Shown here in pieces: positions 19,001 to 27,710 of a DNA stretch of 64,000 nucleotides (position 1 is its first letter; every line of letters starts with the position of its first letter). The notes under the pieces are model-generated. The model saw only the letters and a list, made by a program, of their open reading frames with translations. It did not search any database and was not told where the DNA came from. Source of the stretch: Durusdinium trenchii (lineage: Eukaryota; Sar; Dinophyceae; Suessiales; Symbiodiniaceae); the NCBI GenBank assembly GCA_963970005.1, contig CAXAMN010026373.1, positions 287,536 to 351,535 on the forward strand, written 5' to 3'. A program made the translations under genes and the position numbers.

Positions 19001-21520
19001 AATAAGGTTGGCTCCAGCTGGCAGTGTGTCAGTACGGGCACCATGATGCCCTCCACATGATACATCAGTTGTAATCCGGAGCTGGAGCAAGTCACCGTGA
19101 TCAATGAGGACTGGGTAGTTGGAGACTTCCTGTCCATTGAGTGCAGAAATCATGTAAAGCTTGGAGTCAATCTCGAAGGAACAATTCTCAAGGCTGGGAG
19201 CCAAAAAGAATCCACAAAGCGACCCACCATTCTCAAAGATAACAAAGATGAGTTTGTCATCGGAGTACTTGTTGAAAATGACCGCACATGGTCCAACAGA
19301 TGCTGAGTGGCTATGATCATTGAGCTTGAAAGCCAACTGGTTGGAGTCCCCATCAGCGAAAGCCCAGAAGTCATGCACGCAGCGAAGTCGGTCAGCCTCA
19401 TGGGAGAGCCCAGGCAGGGTGATAGTGCACGGGAGTGAGCCAAAAGCAATGGTCATGTCTGCAGTACCAAGGCTAGGAGCATCCAGACAATGGTTTTCAA
19501 GGTACTCCAAGGCAAACTGAAAGTGCCGATCCTCAAAGAGCACTTGGTCCTCGACAAGGAGAAGTTGAGTTGGTGTCTGGTCAAGAGGTTGAGGCACATT
19601 CGAATGCTGGCCGTCAGGGCTTGGCCACAGTTGCGTCGAGGGACACACCAAAGGGGCCTTCGAAGCCAGCTGGATAGTCGCAACCGGAAAGCCTTGGAGG
19701 AAGACTGTCCACTGTGGATACTGGTCAAATACTTGCCAAAGTCGTGCTCGAGGAGAGAGAGTCTCACCTGTCGCAGCAAGATAAATGTGCCCAGAAATGC
19801 TGAAATCCCATGTGAAGCAACCCAGAAGGTCATTGACAGACCAATCGCGAGAGGCAGGGAACTCTGTAGCTCGTCCACCCTGATGAATGCAGTGGATGGT
19901 GAGGCATTCTTGGTTGGATGTTACCTCACTGCGGACACAAATGTCATCAATGATGGTGGAAGTGCAGGCAAAGATGTAGAAGTTGCCTTCCTCAATGATG
20001 ACCGTCCTGGGCCCAGTAAGCCTGGTGGTCCACACCTCATTGACAATCTGAACTACATCAGTAGGCCACTGGAAGAGGTACTTGAAGCCTTGAAGGAGAA
20101 CAAATAGCGCATGCGGTGTAGCAATTGCATTCCCAATCTGCCGGTAGAGCACATCAAGCTTGGAGGAGAAGACCGAGGTCTCAAGCAGACCAAGAAGGCC
20201 CGCTAGCAAGGCAGGATCCAAGAACTCAGGTCCAAAATCTCCTTCACGAAGTGTAGCAAAGATGCCCTTCTGCTCAAGACATGACCTCGGTAACTCATGT
20301 TGGAAACCATATGAAGCACAGACAGTGGGGACCGGTTCATGCGATTGCAAGTACCTCGAGCGGATGATAGCCTCTGGAGGCATATCTGGTGCAATTTTGA
20401 TGCGCTTGGACGGAGGCAAGAGCGAATGAAGTCCATACAGCACTTGGGTAGCCTGCGGAATGGTGATCTTCTCACGGAGACTGCGAGGCAATTGGAATCG
20501 AAATGCATCAGAAGTCCATTGCTCGAACCGAAATGCACGAAACTGGTCGGTCTGGCTTTCAACATGCGAAAAAAGGTCAGCCCTGACATACACGGCAAGC
20601 CAACGAGTGCGTTGCATATGTGCAAAGGTAGAGTATGGAAGAGTACCCTCCCACAAAGCACGATAGCCAATGACATGCAAGAGACGACGAATGATTGGAA
20701 AGTGGGCATGGCGAGCGAGTTCGTCCACACACTCCAAGTTCAACATCGTGGGTTGGGCAAAAGCACACTGTTTTAAACAGTCAACAAAAGTCCACCCTTC
20801 AAAACAGTTTAGACCTCTTCCAAGGCCTCCCCGGCTCCAAGAAATGCAAGGAGGTGATGCTGTAAAAATGAAATTGGCCAACGGCTGCACCACATGCAGC
20901 AGGCAAGGGTCAGCCACTTCCGCCCTCACAACTTTGTGAAGGGACACTTCAAATACAGCACTGGCCTGAACTGGTGCAGGCGTGACATTGCATCCATGCT
21001 TGCGAGCAAGTGCAGCGGTGACTTCAACATCCACATCAACAAACGTTTGCGTACCCAATCGAAGAGTGGAGCAAAACCGTGGCAGCGAGCTGAGAGCTTG
21101 GCCCCATCCAGAAAAGGCACCTGAAAAGATGTGCAGACATTCAATCGCTTCATCAATCACAGGCATGGTCTTCTTCAGGAGGATAGCACGATGATCACCA
21201 GTCCAGAGGCCAATATCCTGAGTCGTGAAAAGGCCTGCACAGACAAAGGGATCACCAGCAATCAAATTCAGGGACCGCTTGTGAGCATCGTGGATGCAGA
21301 TCTTGGCTTCCGTCATCTTCTCTCCAGTAAAACCCTGGCCAGCAACAAATTGCATGAGGGAGACTTCAAAGATGTCGTTCACCTGGGACCAAAACGTTCC
21401 AGCCAGGATCGTGTAGTGCTCCCAGCAGAGAGCTGGGCCATCGCCCACACCTTGAAGGAGAGCCCTGGCCCTTGACCTCCAGGGATCCTCCAAATCACAC
21501 AAAAGCAGATCTAAGTCCAT
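16082..21520 (-). CDS. LINE-1 ORF1: methyltransferase-like, HW..CGW pair, coiled coil
   Basis: A very long intact frame of about 1,812 codons from ATG 21520 (GCCATGG context; four codons upstream are also open from TTG). Residue numbers count from that TTG. DNA cytosine-C5-methyltransferase-like motifs: I HIFSGAFSGWGQ (134-145), IV TASPPCISWS (catalytic Cys 229), VI LNLECVDE (Glu 267), VIII MQRTRWLAV (306-314), X YRQIGNAIATPHALF (463-477). A region of unknown fold follows. Then come two copies of a module with WLxxDE at the start and a CGW box at the end (about 856-985 and 1101-1232). A Pro/Lys-rich linker, a region shared with LINE-2, and a C-terminal coiled coil of the ORF1p type complete it. 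Usual LINE ORF1 proteins are several times shorter. Methyltransferase activity is plausible but untested. Confidence 0.88.
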   Translation of the reverse strand: MDLDLLLCDLEDPWRSRARALLQGVGDGPALCWEHYTILAGTFWSQVNDIFEVSLMQFVAGQGFTGEKMTEAKICIHDAHKRSLNLIAGDPFVCAGLFTTQDIGLWTGDHRAILLKKTMPVIDEAIECLHIFSGAFSGWGQALSSLPRFCSTLRLGTQTFVDVDVEVTAALARKHGCNVTPAPVQASAVFEVSLHKVVRAEVADPCLLHVVQPLANFIFTASPPCISWSRGGLGRGLNCFEGWTFVDCLKQCAFAQPTMLNLECVDELARHAHFPIIRRLLHVIGYRALWEGTLPYSTFAHMQRTRWLAVYVRADLFSHVESQTDQFRAFRFEQWTSDAFRFQLPRSLREKITIPQATQVLYGLHSLLPPSKRIKIAPDMPPEAIIRSRYLQSHEPVPTVCASYGFQHELPRSCLEQKGIFATLREGDFGPEFLDPALLAGLLGLLETSVFSSKLDVLYRQIGNAIATPHALFVLLQGFKYLFQWPTDVVQIVNEVWTTRLTGPRTVIIEEGNFYIFACTSTIIDDICVRSEVTSNQECLTIHCIHQGGRATEFPASRDWSVNDLLGCFTWDFSISGHIYLAATGETLSPRARLWQVFDQYPQWTVFLQGFPVATIQLASKAPLVCPSTQLWPSPDGQHSNVPQPLDQTPTQLLLVEDQVLFEDRHFQFALEYLENHCLDAPSLGTADMTIAFGSLPCTITLPGLSHEADRLRCVHDFWAFADGDSNQLAFKLNDHSHSASVGPCAVIFNKYSDDKLIFVIFENGGSLCGFFLAPSLENCSFEIDSKLYMISALNGQEVSNYPVLIDHGDLLQLRITTDVSCGGHHGARTDTLPAGANLIQRAEFASNTGGWLATDEMDFALRQFSWLAPEFAVIHPIVRWNLETANLEENDYQEIMIANNRLNVLPILSGSHWLAFEIQRDGATTHVTFVGLPGPLLRSGLQVVARLLDISPDRLQYSHVPLDDSAHFCGWALLHRWANAAGIFEQIPHNAELYGSTSIAMRALIDDVVEDAIEDWHQHGIAHGLWYFAANIRRAFFSFLATTTIRGNAVTSDALHVVFDDAGHSPDHAETPFIHIDSPDSHLHHRIQHFNHYPGWLGSDELDFILHTIRFVRPQCCFMPPGSWDYATGHIVYFNDVRRDFRAYQHVTWFVLIDQCWTQIDANRNDASIALFMSLPDALAHLAGPLATFIMSQIDEAQLTCQVHIIRCNPEANMCGWVLLHSLCERLRIAIPTLANETQQAINLSRFRVHIRSTIERARLVWQLSSSFPRISNFAALVRTNFLHHLLADRGVPQYAAGGGTEHKETTNKSEAGATKVDQLQIDDPWAPKTGKQKNPKKLFQTRWEDLTMPADHPLIDEKGIPIPQVHRLQAGAKKAGAVLATKSGIAELSRITPCATMLAILPGNDKNQYIDLGLKVIGPYELVLEDAQAKTAYKRLVILWQLHGSVTYKLPDPKVQLTAAEVAELVMDADSRLLGPQDTEQASQQHISFLKHHFGLLHPDLIDKVNMYAFRVGRHPSAGKDDKNFQCIIKVPVTCRPASLKSSGSANFLFRDYLTNADTFEDITVLPRFWEPKQSSLHEVYIMTKGTSGYAGACLTRRGLAARAWTANVAEMRKAILSADSRITAENISVIPKFTYQTTGWPASTEPRDVITATLKATGLPPLPSRAFRSNGVCGWTMAFQKRPSIAKFSVEVNGKLHEILLVEEILTGQAKPPGRSSGKKINAPPRQQSRAEPAIAPQYHAENIRLDRLEEKFSVLEGRQSRMEAKFDSRFDDISSSLRQLLQAANVPRDRSPTGETPAPKHQRGPGPY
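17836..18967 (-). other. Tandem Ulp1-like HW...CGW modules of LINE-1
   Basis: Copy 1 (18577-18967) starts GGWLATDEMDF, has GSHWLAFEI 57 residues later and FCGWALLHRW after another 57. Copy 2 (17836-18232) starts PGWLGSDELDF and ends MCGWVLLHS, but its middle reads HVTWFVLID, so the HW pair is displaced. His-Trp before Cys-Gly is the order of the catalytic His and Cys in Ulp1/C48 and adenain-type cysteine peptidases. The aspartate expected about 18 residues after His is not visible, so activity is uncertain. Confidence 0.6.
20077..21145 (-). other. C5-methyltransferase-like domain of LINE-1
   Basis: Motifs I, IV, VI, VIII and X occur in the canonical C5-methyltransferase order and spacing. 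The Pro-Cys nucleophile dipeptide is present. The usual ENV of motif VI is ECV, keeping the glutamate. Motif X (QIGNA) is very well kept. A target-recognition region of about 90 residues lies between motifs VIII and X, with no recognisable fold. Confidence 0.85.
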
Positions 21521-21680
21521 GGCTCTATCCAAAGGAGTGCAAAGAACCTATCTACCTAAGTGGAAAAGGTGTGGACAGGAGAAGTCCACTCTGTAGACGC
21601 CTGCCCACAGCCGCGAGGCCGTCGAACAGGCCCCGGCCCCCGTGAGGCGTAAGCTCAAGGGTACTTGAACCCAGAAAGCT

Positions 21681-21698
21681 GGTGGTCTATTCTGTTCA
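21681..21698. repeat. LINE-1 target-site duplication, 5' copy
   Basis: Exact 18-bp match to 10780-10797. Flanking bases differ, so the identity is limited to the duplication. Confidence 0.9.
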
Positions 21699-22630
21699 TC
21701 CTTGGTGGTCAACCAAGGCAGCCTGGTGCCATGACCCACACCGAGCCCGGCTGCGTGGCGTGAGGTGGGCGTCCTTCTTCCTGCAGCAGCACCGGCATCG
21801 CGAACCCACCGCTGCTGGGGAAGCTCGGAGGGTCTGAAAAAGGACACCTTTAGTGGAACAACAGCATACGACAGCAGACAGCATGGATTCCCCCAAAGGA
21901 AACAAGTTGTAAACAAGTATCAGGGTTTGTTTGGGGGCATGCAGCTCCCAGATTTTAACGCAACATTTGGTATGCATGAAAAGAAGAAGAAAGAGAAAGA
22001 AAAAACATAATATATACGGTTTGCGTCTAAAGAAAAAGAATTGAATAGAGAGCTTATGATTTCTATTCTATTGTTCTTTGTTAAGGAAGAAGACCGGCAG
22101 GGCGCTGGTCGCTCTTGAAGGGATTACGTGCGCTGTCCCTTTGGGGGACATCAGTGAACTATAGTTTGGGGCTCAATTTCAACTGTTAATATTATGTGTT
22201 TTTGGGAAAGCTACGTCCATGACCAATAGAGCTGTGTCACACAGTGTAGGTCGGTGGAAATCTCAAGACGCTCAGGCTTTGGGTTGGCGCGTGCTGAACT
22301 TCTGCGAGTGCGAGCTCTTCTGTGACGGCGCGAACCGCGCGCCAGTGCGCTTGTGGGATGGCGTGGGTATCCTTCATCTCTTGAGGTAGGTCCCTTGCCT
22401 CACTCAATGAACACTGTTTGAAGTTTACAAGATGCTTTTCTCCTGTTTTCTCCAAAAGTCAGCAGACAGGCCTGATAGCGACTCGGGAACATGAATTAGG
22501 GAAGGGAAAGTATCCGGTGAAGGAATCCAAAGGGTCTAGCCGAAAACTAAGCCCGACAAGTTGGTACGACTATGTACCTTTTTGGCAAAGAAAAGCAGCA
22601 ACTGTCCGACACACAAAGCAATCGGTCCGA
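21699..22630. other. Host DNA with weak exon candidates
   Basis: A polypyrimidine-CAG acceptor (CGTCCTTCTTCCTGCAG, about 21770-21786) precedes a GC-rich segment to about 21830 that could be a short plus-strand exon. A second protein-like piece at about 22250-22385 (containing LNFCECELFCDGANRAPV) ends near GAGGTAGG, a donor-like site. An A/G-rich tract lies at 21975-22007. Nothing is recognised by family. Confidence 0.25.
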
Positions 22631-22631
22631 C

Positions 22632-22757
22632 ACGTTGGAGTGCTGGAGGCCATCGCTATTGGCGAGGGAGCGAGCGTTAAAGCTCCTAGTAGCGTCCTTT
22701 GCTCCTAGTAGCGATGCCAGGAGCTCCTAGTAGCTTCTTGTTCCTAGTAGCGTTAAA
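22632..22757. repeat. CTAGTAG modular repeat, cluster 4
   Basis: A reverse-sense GGAGGCCATCGCTATT word, then forward words CTAGTAGCGTCCTTTGCTC, CTAGTAGCGATGCCAGGAGC and CTAGTAGCTTCTTGTTC. Confidence 0.85.
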
Positions 22758-22981
22758 GAGAGGATTTTCCGTTCTCTTTTCTCAAACTGGCAGGCGCTGC
22801 ACAGACCCTGGCTTTGGTGCCCCAGACACGATTGCTTCAGCCAGGGTGGCCCAACCGGTCAGAAGGGGAGCGAAGACGAGAGGTCAGTGGGAACAGCATC
22901 GCTCCCAACTTCTTTGCAAGTGGGGCGTGGAGGTCTTCAAGATCTAAGCTTTGTTGTTCGGCTTTCAGTGGAAACTGAGGC

Positions 22982-23388
22982 ATGTTGCGAAAATGGCTCA
23001 ATCAAGCATTCAACAAGAGGGAGTCGGATGGCATAGAGCCAGCAACCGGGCACCGGTGCTTCTTGGAAGAAATCCCTGCACCACCCCAGTATGCCTTTGC
23101 AAACCACCTGCTGCCCTTGGACTACAATGTCATTTCGACAGTCCATACTACCGGGTTCATGAACACAAGAGTGCGACATAAACCCTTTTGGAAGCCCAAT
23201 TTGTGCGAAAAGCGATGCCTATTCTTGAGGTCCGGTACAATTGGTTCCACAGAGGGAATCCCTGATGGTGTTAGAAACGAATTGGCACTCTGCAGTCTCC
23301 TCAGGATTCGGATGTCCATGGGTTGGGCAGGAAATACTCCATTGAAGTCGGTGTGTTTTTTGGCCAGCTCTTCATTGGCTGGCTTCAA
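22982..23388. pseudogene. Protein-like region, strand ambiguous
   Basis: The plus strand has a 162-codon open frame after a TTTCAG acceptor (22971); it is protein-like around KRESDGIEPATGHRCFLEE and LLPLDYNVISTVHTTGF. The minus strand over 23122-23388 has an equally plausible frame (MKPANEELAKKHTDFNG, then ILRRLQSANSFLTPSGIP) that continues after a frame change. One strand is a shadow of the other. I favour a degraded gene copy. No family is recognised. Confidence 0.25.
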
Positions 23389-23467
23389 GTGCTGTTTTCT
23401 GATGCAGACTCATATGGCTGTGGCTAGAATAGCTTATAAACATGCTAGAGTCTCCCTATTCTTATTG

Positions 23468-23850
23468 TAACTACTAGTAAGGCACTTGTTCCTAGTAGCG
23501 TGGCACTTGTTACTACTAGCTTCTTGTTACTACTAGTGCCACGCTAGTAGTCACTACAGGTGCCTTACTAGCAGTAACAAGAAGTAGCCCCCATCACTTC
23601 GCATGTTCTTCAGGTGACTGAGGGATCGACCGCACCTGCCGTTGACCAGCTTTCAAGCGTGGCAAGTCAGGTCCAAAGAGGCCCCACAAACAAGCGATTT
23701 CTTTACCACAAGAAGCAAGAATCCCCTACTAGCGTTGCCAGGAGCCCCTAGTAGCTTCTTGTTACTAGTAGCGATGCCCTTTGTTCCTAGTAGCTGTATT
23801 GGTTCTATAGTAGTAAGGCCAGGAGCCCCTAGTAGCGGTGTCTTTACCAC
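23468..23850. repeat. CTAGTAG modular repeats, cluster 5
   Basis: 23468-23595 is made of AAGGCACTTGTTC, CGTGGCACTTGTTA and CTTCTTGTTA words plus their reverse complements, giving a foldback. 23722-23850 uses the CGTTGCCAGGAGCCC, CTTCTTGTTA, CGATGCCCTTTGTTC and AAGGCCAGGAGCCC words. About 125 bp of unrelated DNA separates them. Confidence 0.85.
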
Positions 23851-24221
23851 AAGAAACCCATCAAACCAGCAGATGGTCCTCGCCGATCCAAAGAGCCCAC
23901 GAGACCTTTGGTGACTCCGAAGGTGTTTGGACTCCAACCGACTAGCTTGATGGTGAAGATGTTGCTGAGCATTAAAAAGACTGGAAGAGTCGTGTTTGGA
24001 CTTCGCACGAAATGACTCCATCCAGCACCTTCCCACCCTCTCCAAGAGGCTTCTCAAGCGGGGGTGTCACAAGGCTTCTCGGGCGCCTGAAGCCTTTGGT
24101 CTTCTGGATTCCGGTCTGGAGTTCAACAGTGGATGGTTCAAGTAAAAGGTTTTGCCAGAAGCTATCTAGGAGTCTAGTACATGTACATAGAAAATTGACA
24201 AGTGTCCTGTTTCAGGCCACC

Positions 24222-24732
24222 ATGGCCCCTACCCCAGCCAAATTCAAGTCCCCAGTGGGGTTCACAGCCAAGTCGGGTCCGGCCGCGGGGCAGCCTCGAG
24301 CCATGCGAGAGCAATGGCAAGGCCAGCTTGAAACGGGTGGAACTAGCCGCGTCGGAATTAAATTTGGGTAGCACCACACCGGCAGATTGAACTGATCTAC
24401 TTGTCTTCACTGGCTTTCAGATGTACCCTGAAGATTTAAAGGCGAAGTCGGGAGATCGTTCCATTAAATGTATCTTTTTTGAGCACCCGATTTGGGCACT
24501 CGTCTGCATTTGTGCCGTACAGCGCCAGGAATGGTCACGGGGCGGCGTCATCGCAGTTGGAGGAGCCAAGGCCTATGGACTGGAAGGGTGTGCAGCCAGT
24601 AGGAGCAAGGACGCTACCAGGGGCTCCTGGCCTTACTACTCACACAAGTTGCGGTCACTGTCTGCGCGCATCCTCCGGCCCTACACCGTGTTGGTGGGTG
24701 CCGAGGAGTTTGGTAAGAATATCTACGTGTCA
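24222..24732 (+). CDS. Candidate 5' exons of an unidentified host gene
   Basis: After TTTCAG an ATG in GCCACCATGG context opens a 49-codon frame (MAPTPAKFKSPVGF..., rich in Pro/Lys/Gly) to 24371. A second CTTTCAG (24420) precedes another frame (starting MYPEDLKAKSGDRSIK) that reads well to about 24592. A third piece, LRSLSARILRPYTVLVGAEE (24650-24711), ends at a TTTG|GTAAGAAT donor. A modular repeat sits between pieces two and three. These look like real exons, perhaps of the gene that goes on beyond LINE-2 at 40.6 kb; that link is inference. Confidence 0.35.
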
Positions 24733-24827
24733 AATATGAACAAAAAAGTGTAGTGCACACATGAAACAAGTCTAACTACGTGAAACCGAATGTCCGCATA
24801 GCACGAAGGGCTTGAATCTGTGAATTC

Positions 24828-27710
24828 CTAATTTGGATCGACCGGGATGGACACGGTATCGAGGTCACCGTTGCGATTCCAAATCTTTCGCAAGTTGCGA
24901 CGATACAGAAAACGCTGATGAAAAGTGAGGGAGATTGCATCAACAACTGGAATAGACGGGACAATGCATCGCATCGGGATCAAACCATCCGGATGGTAAG
25001 GAGGTTTACAATGCAGATCCGCAGCATAGTGGATCAATGTGCGTTGAACCGCACCAGCATTGGGCATTTGAGGGCGTAACGCGAATCCTCCAGTATAAGA
25101 CCGGCCCCAGCCAACTTGGGTGAGACTGATGGATCCGGTCTTAGAGTATGTGGGAAGCAAAGGTGTGCTCGTGTAACTCTGCAAATAAATAACGATAGTG
25201 CGAAATGCTTCGGCCTGTTCACGGAGGGCCCGTTTGGGGATTGGCAAAGCCAGGACCCTGGGGTCCTGCCAATGGACAGGTTGTGCTCTTTGGGATTCAT
25301 GCGACCGTATCCAGGTAGGAAATTGGACACCGGTATTAACTACAAAGGCAATAGTGAGCTCATGCCATGTGATTCCCTGTGTGATGAGCGGATCAGTGTG
25401 TATACCTAGAGGGTCCGGCCATACAAGTGATGTACAGAAACGAAACACTAAATCGGCATATTGATTACCCCACACACAGGCCGTAATCCAAGCTGGATGA
25501 ATATGTGGGGAAAATGTAAAGACCGGAGGTGGAACTACGTAGTGTTCACGCTGGCGAAAAATGGTGCCCCATTCCAGGGAAGCTTCGTGCTGGGCTAACT
25601 CGGTGCCACCGGCAGATGTTGTTGTTTTATGTTGGAGGTGACACATGTTGAGATCAGCTAAGTACAAAAGGATCGCCTTTGTTTGTCTGTATTGATCATG
25701 ATGCCAGATATTGGCATTAGAGAACAGATGATCGATGGTTGGGTGGTCTGTGTGGCGTGCACGCACGGCTGCTAGATCTGCCCAGGAGTTGCCAAGTGCG
25801 TCATCACGCAGTGGTCCAGGGGGTATCGAAGTGATGTCTTGGTGTGATCGAACCTTCCGCAAAACGAACTGTGTAGGTCGCCAGAATTGTGCGATAATAC
25901 GCAGGAGATCTGCATTAGCAACTCGGTGCCAGGAAGGGTGATTGGTTGGATGAGTGGTGTCGCGAATCACGTTTATGACATATTGCGAGTCGGTGGTGAT
26001 CACAATTTGCTGATGCCACTGGTGTGTGGCGGCATGTTGAACGATCCAAGCCACTGCAGCTAGTTCAGCACGGGCGATGGTTTGGGCCCCGTTAACGTGC
26101 TGAATTTTAATGGTCAAGAAAGGTGCAGCGCTCGTATCAGGGAGGAATTGTACGACGGACCATGCTGCCCGACGAGTGACCGGCTGGATCGGTGTATCAG
26201 CTGATCCGTCAGTATAGAAGTAAAGGACGTTACCTTCCTGTCGAATTGTAGTAGATTCAGTATCTGTGCCTCGGTGTCGAAGGAGCTGACGAATGACCTC
26301 CAAGTCGGGATAGCTATGAGGCAAAGGCAACCACAGCTTGGCGGGGTTATCTTGAAGGTATCGAATCGCCAAAGGGTGTCGCTTGCGTACATGTGCAAAA
26401 TCTGGGCAGTCGAGTTGTTGGTGGGAGTGGGTTTCAACTTGACCACAAAATGGGCAATTGGCATCAACAGTCGATGTCCATTGGGCTTTGACCGCACCAA
26501 CTTGGTACCCTCCTGTCAAATTATATGCGATTTGACGAATAGTGGTCACGGACATAGATTGAATCACGCGAGACAGCAGCGTATAATCAAAAGGATGGTC
26601 AGTCGCCCCTTTCCGATGGCAAATATTGCGGTGGATATGATAAGCCCATGCTTGACGGAGGGTGGAACGTATTGAGGCAAGAGAATCGTGCCGGAGTGAA
26701 ATGGACATATATCCGTCAAGAACAAGAGAACCATCTGGTTGTAAAGACCACCCTATGATGTTCAAGTACCTAGCGAGAGCGCCCGCAGGGCCAATAGCGG
26801 GTCCCGTGTGCGACAGTACCGCATGTGTGAACTCGCAAGCGAGAGTCGGGTGAATGTGGTACATACGACGTAAGAAAGCCAGGGCTGTCGAGATCACATA
26901 AAGGAGAGGATCTTGTAATTGTTGACTAAAAACATGAACTGCAAGCCAGCTAGAGATCTGAGATTCGGGGCCGATCAGAGCTATAGCTGCCTCCCTGCGC
27001 AGTTTGCGAAAGTGGCTGTCTCCGACGACCTGTGTCTCTGCTCCAAAGAAAGCGTGGGGCCATACTGCCGTCTGTATGAACCGGGCCTTTTGAAGGAGAT
27101 CAGTTGGAAAACGACGAATTCTTCTACATCGTTGAATCGCGCTGTGAATTTTGGTCTTCAGATGACCCAAAGTGATGTGTCGTGTGTAATGAGTCATGCA
27201 GCCTAAGTCTTTAGTCGAGTTAAGGACTGGGACTTGGTTGCTATCTGGGAATGTTTGGTTTAAAAACTCTGTCCAGTCTTGGCGTGCATCACTGGTAGCA
27301 CCCCAGGCCCAGGATTTGGCATAATCGATCTGCATGCGGAAGGCGTGAACAAAGTCTTGGATGCGACGAAAAGTAATAATGTTATCCCGCTGATTAGTGG
27401 TCAAATAAGACCAATTGTCCGCATACGCATAAGGGAAAACAGTGGGTGATTGGATAGTCCAATAGAAGGCCGAGGAGACAACGAGCATGGCACAAACTGA
27501 CAGACTATCCCCCTCAGGGACTCCTGTGGTCATGTGAAGAGGGGGGCCAACGCAATTTCTGACTTGTAATCGACGAGTCATTTTGCGGAGATTATGAAAC
27601 CAGAATTGGATGGAATCTGGTGGTACTCCGTGATAAATTAAAAGATGGTAGATGACTCTGCGCGGAAGGAGATTAAAAGCTTTGATTAAATCAAGGGTAA
27701 AGCCCGCCAT
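24828..27710 (-). CDS. LINE-2 ORF2 3' part: reverse transcriptase and RNase H
   Basis: A 960-codon frame starting in RT motif A (FTLDLIKAFNLLP, residues 4-16). Motif B region is TTGVPEGDSLSVCAML. Motif C reads YAYADNWSYL: the second catalytic Asp of the usual F/YxDD box is Asn (about 27415). A zinc-knuckle-like CPFCGQVETHSHQQLDC follows. RNase H shows FYTDGSAD (Asp), ARAELAAVAW (Glu), TTDSQYVINV (Asp), VRSHQD (His) and SWADLAAV (Asp), so that set is complete. The long C-terminal tail (about 250 residues) is Trp/Pro/His-rich and unrecognised. The frame connects to the EN frame through a break near 27700. Confidence 0.9.
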   Translation of the reverse strand: MAGFTLDLIKAFNLLPRRVIYHLLIYHGVPPDSIQFWFHNLRKMTRRLQVRNCVGPPLHMTTGVPEGDSLSVCAMLVVSSAFYWTIQSPTVFPYAYADNWSYLTTNQRDNIITFRRIQDFVHAFRMQIDYAKSWAWGATSDARQDWTEFLNQTFPDSNQVPVLNSTKDLGCMTHYTRHITLGHLKTKIHSAIQRCRRIRRFPTDLLQKARFIQTAVWPHAFFGAETQVVGDSHFRKLRREAAIALIGPESQISSWLAVHVFSQQLQDPLLYVISTALAFLRRMYHIHPTLACEFTHAVLSHTGPAIGPAGALARYLNIIGWSLQPDGSLVLDGYMSISLRHDSLASIRSTLRQAWAYHIHRNICHRKGATDHPFDYTLLSRVIQSMSVTTIRQIAYNLTGGYQVGAVKAQWTSTVDANCPFCGQVETHSHQQLDCPDFAHVRKRHPLAIRYLQDNPAKLWLPLPHSYPDLEVIRQLLRHRGTDTESTTIRQEGNVLYFYTDGSADTPIQPVTRRAAWSVVQFLPDTSAAPFLTIKIQHVNGAQTIARAELAAVAWIVQHAATHQWHQQIVITTDSQYVINVIRDTTHPTNHPSWHRVANADLLRIIAQFWRPTQFVLRKVRSHQDITSIPPGPLRDDALGNSWADLAAVRARHTDHPTIDHLFSNANIWHHDQYRQTKAILLYLADLNMCHLQHKTTTSAGGTELAQHEASLEWGTIFRQREHYVVPPPVFTFSPHIHPAWITACVWGNQYADLVFRFCTSLVWPDPLGIHTDPLITQGITWHELTIAFVVNTGVQFPTWIRSHESQRAQPVHWQDPRVLALPIPKRALREQAEAFRTIVIYLQSYTSTPLLPTYSKTGSISLTQVGWGRSYTGGFALRPQMPNAGAVQRTLIHYAADLHCKPPYHPDGLIPMRCIVPSIPVVDAISLTFHQRFLYRRNLRKIWNRNGDLDTVSIPVDPN

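Larger units (their letters stand above)
10798..21680 (-). mobile_element. LINE-1: 10.9-kb non-LTR retrotransposon
   Basis: The element is delimited by the 18-bp duplication. On the minus strand it reads: about 160 bp 5' leader, a giant ORF1 (16082-21520), a 30-nt gap, ORF2 in two frames (EN plus start of RT, then RT-zinc knuckle-RNase H), and an 84-bp 3' tail. There is no poly(A) at the 3' end. An AP-type endonuclease with C-terminal RNase H puts it near the I/R1-like LINE groups. ORF1 is far larger than usual and carries enzyme-like domains. The clean duplication indicates a fairly recent insertion, although ORF2 is already frameshifted. Confidence 0.9.
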
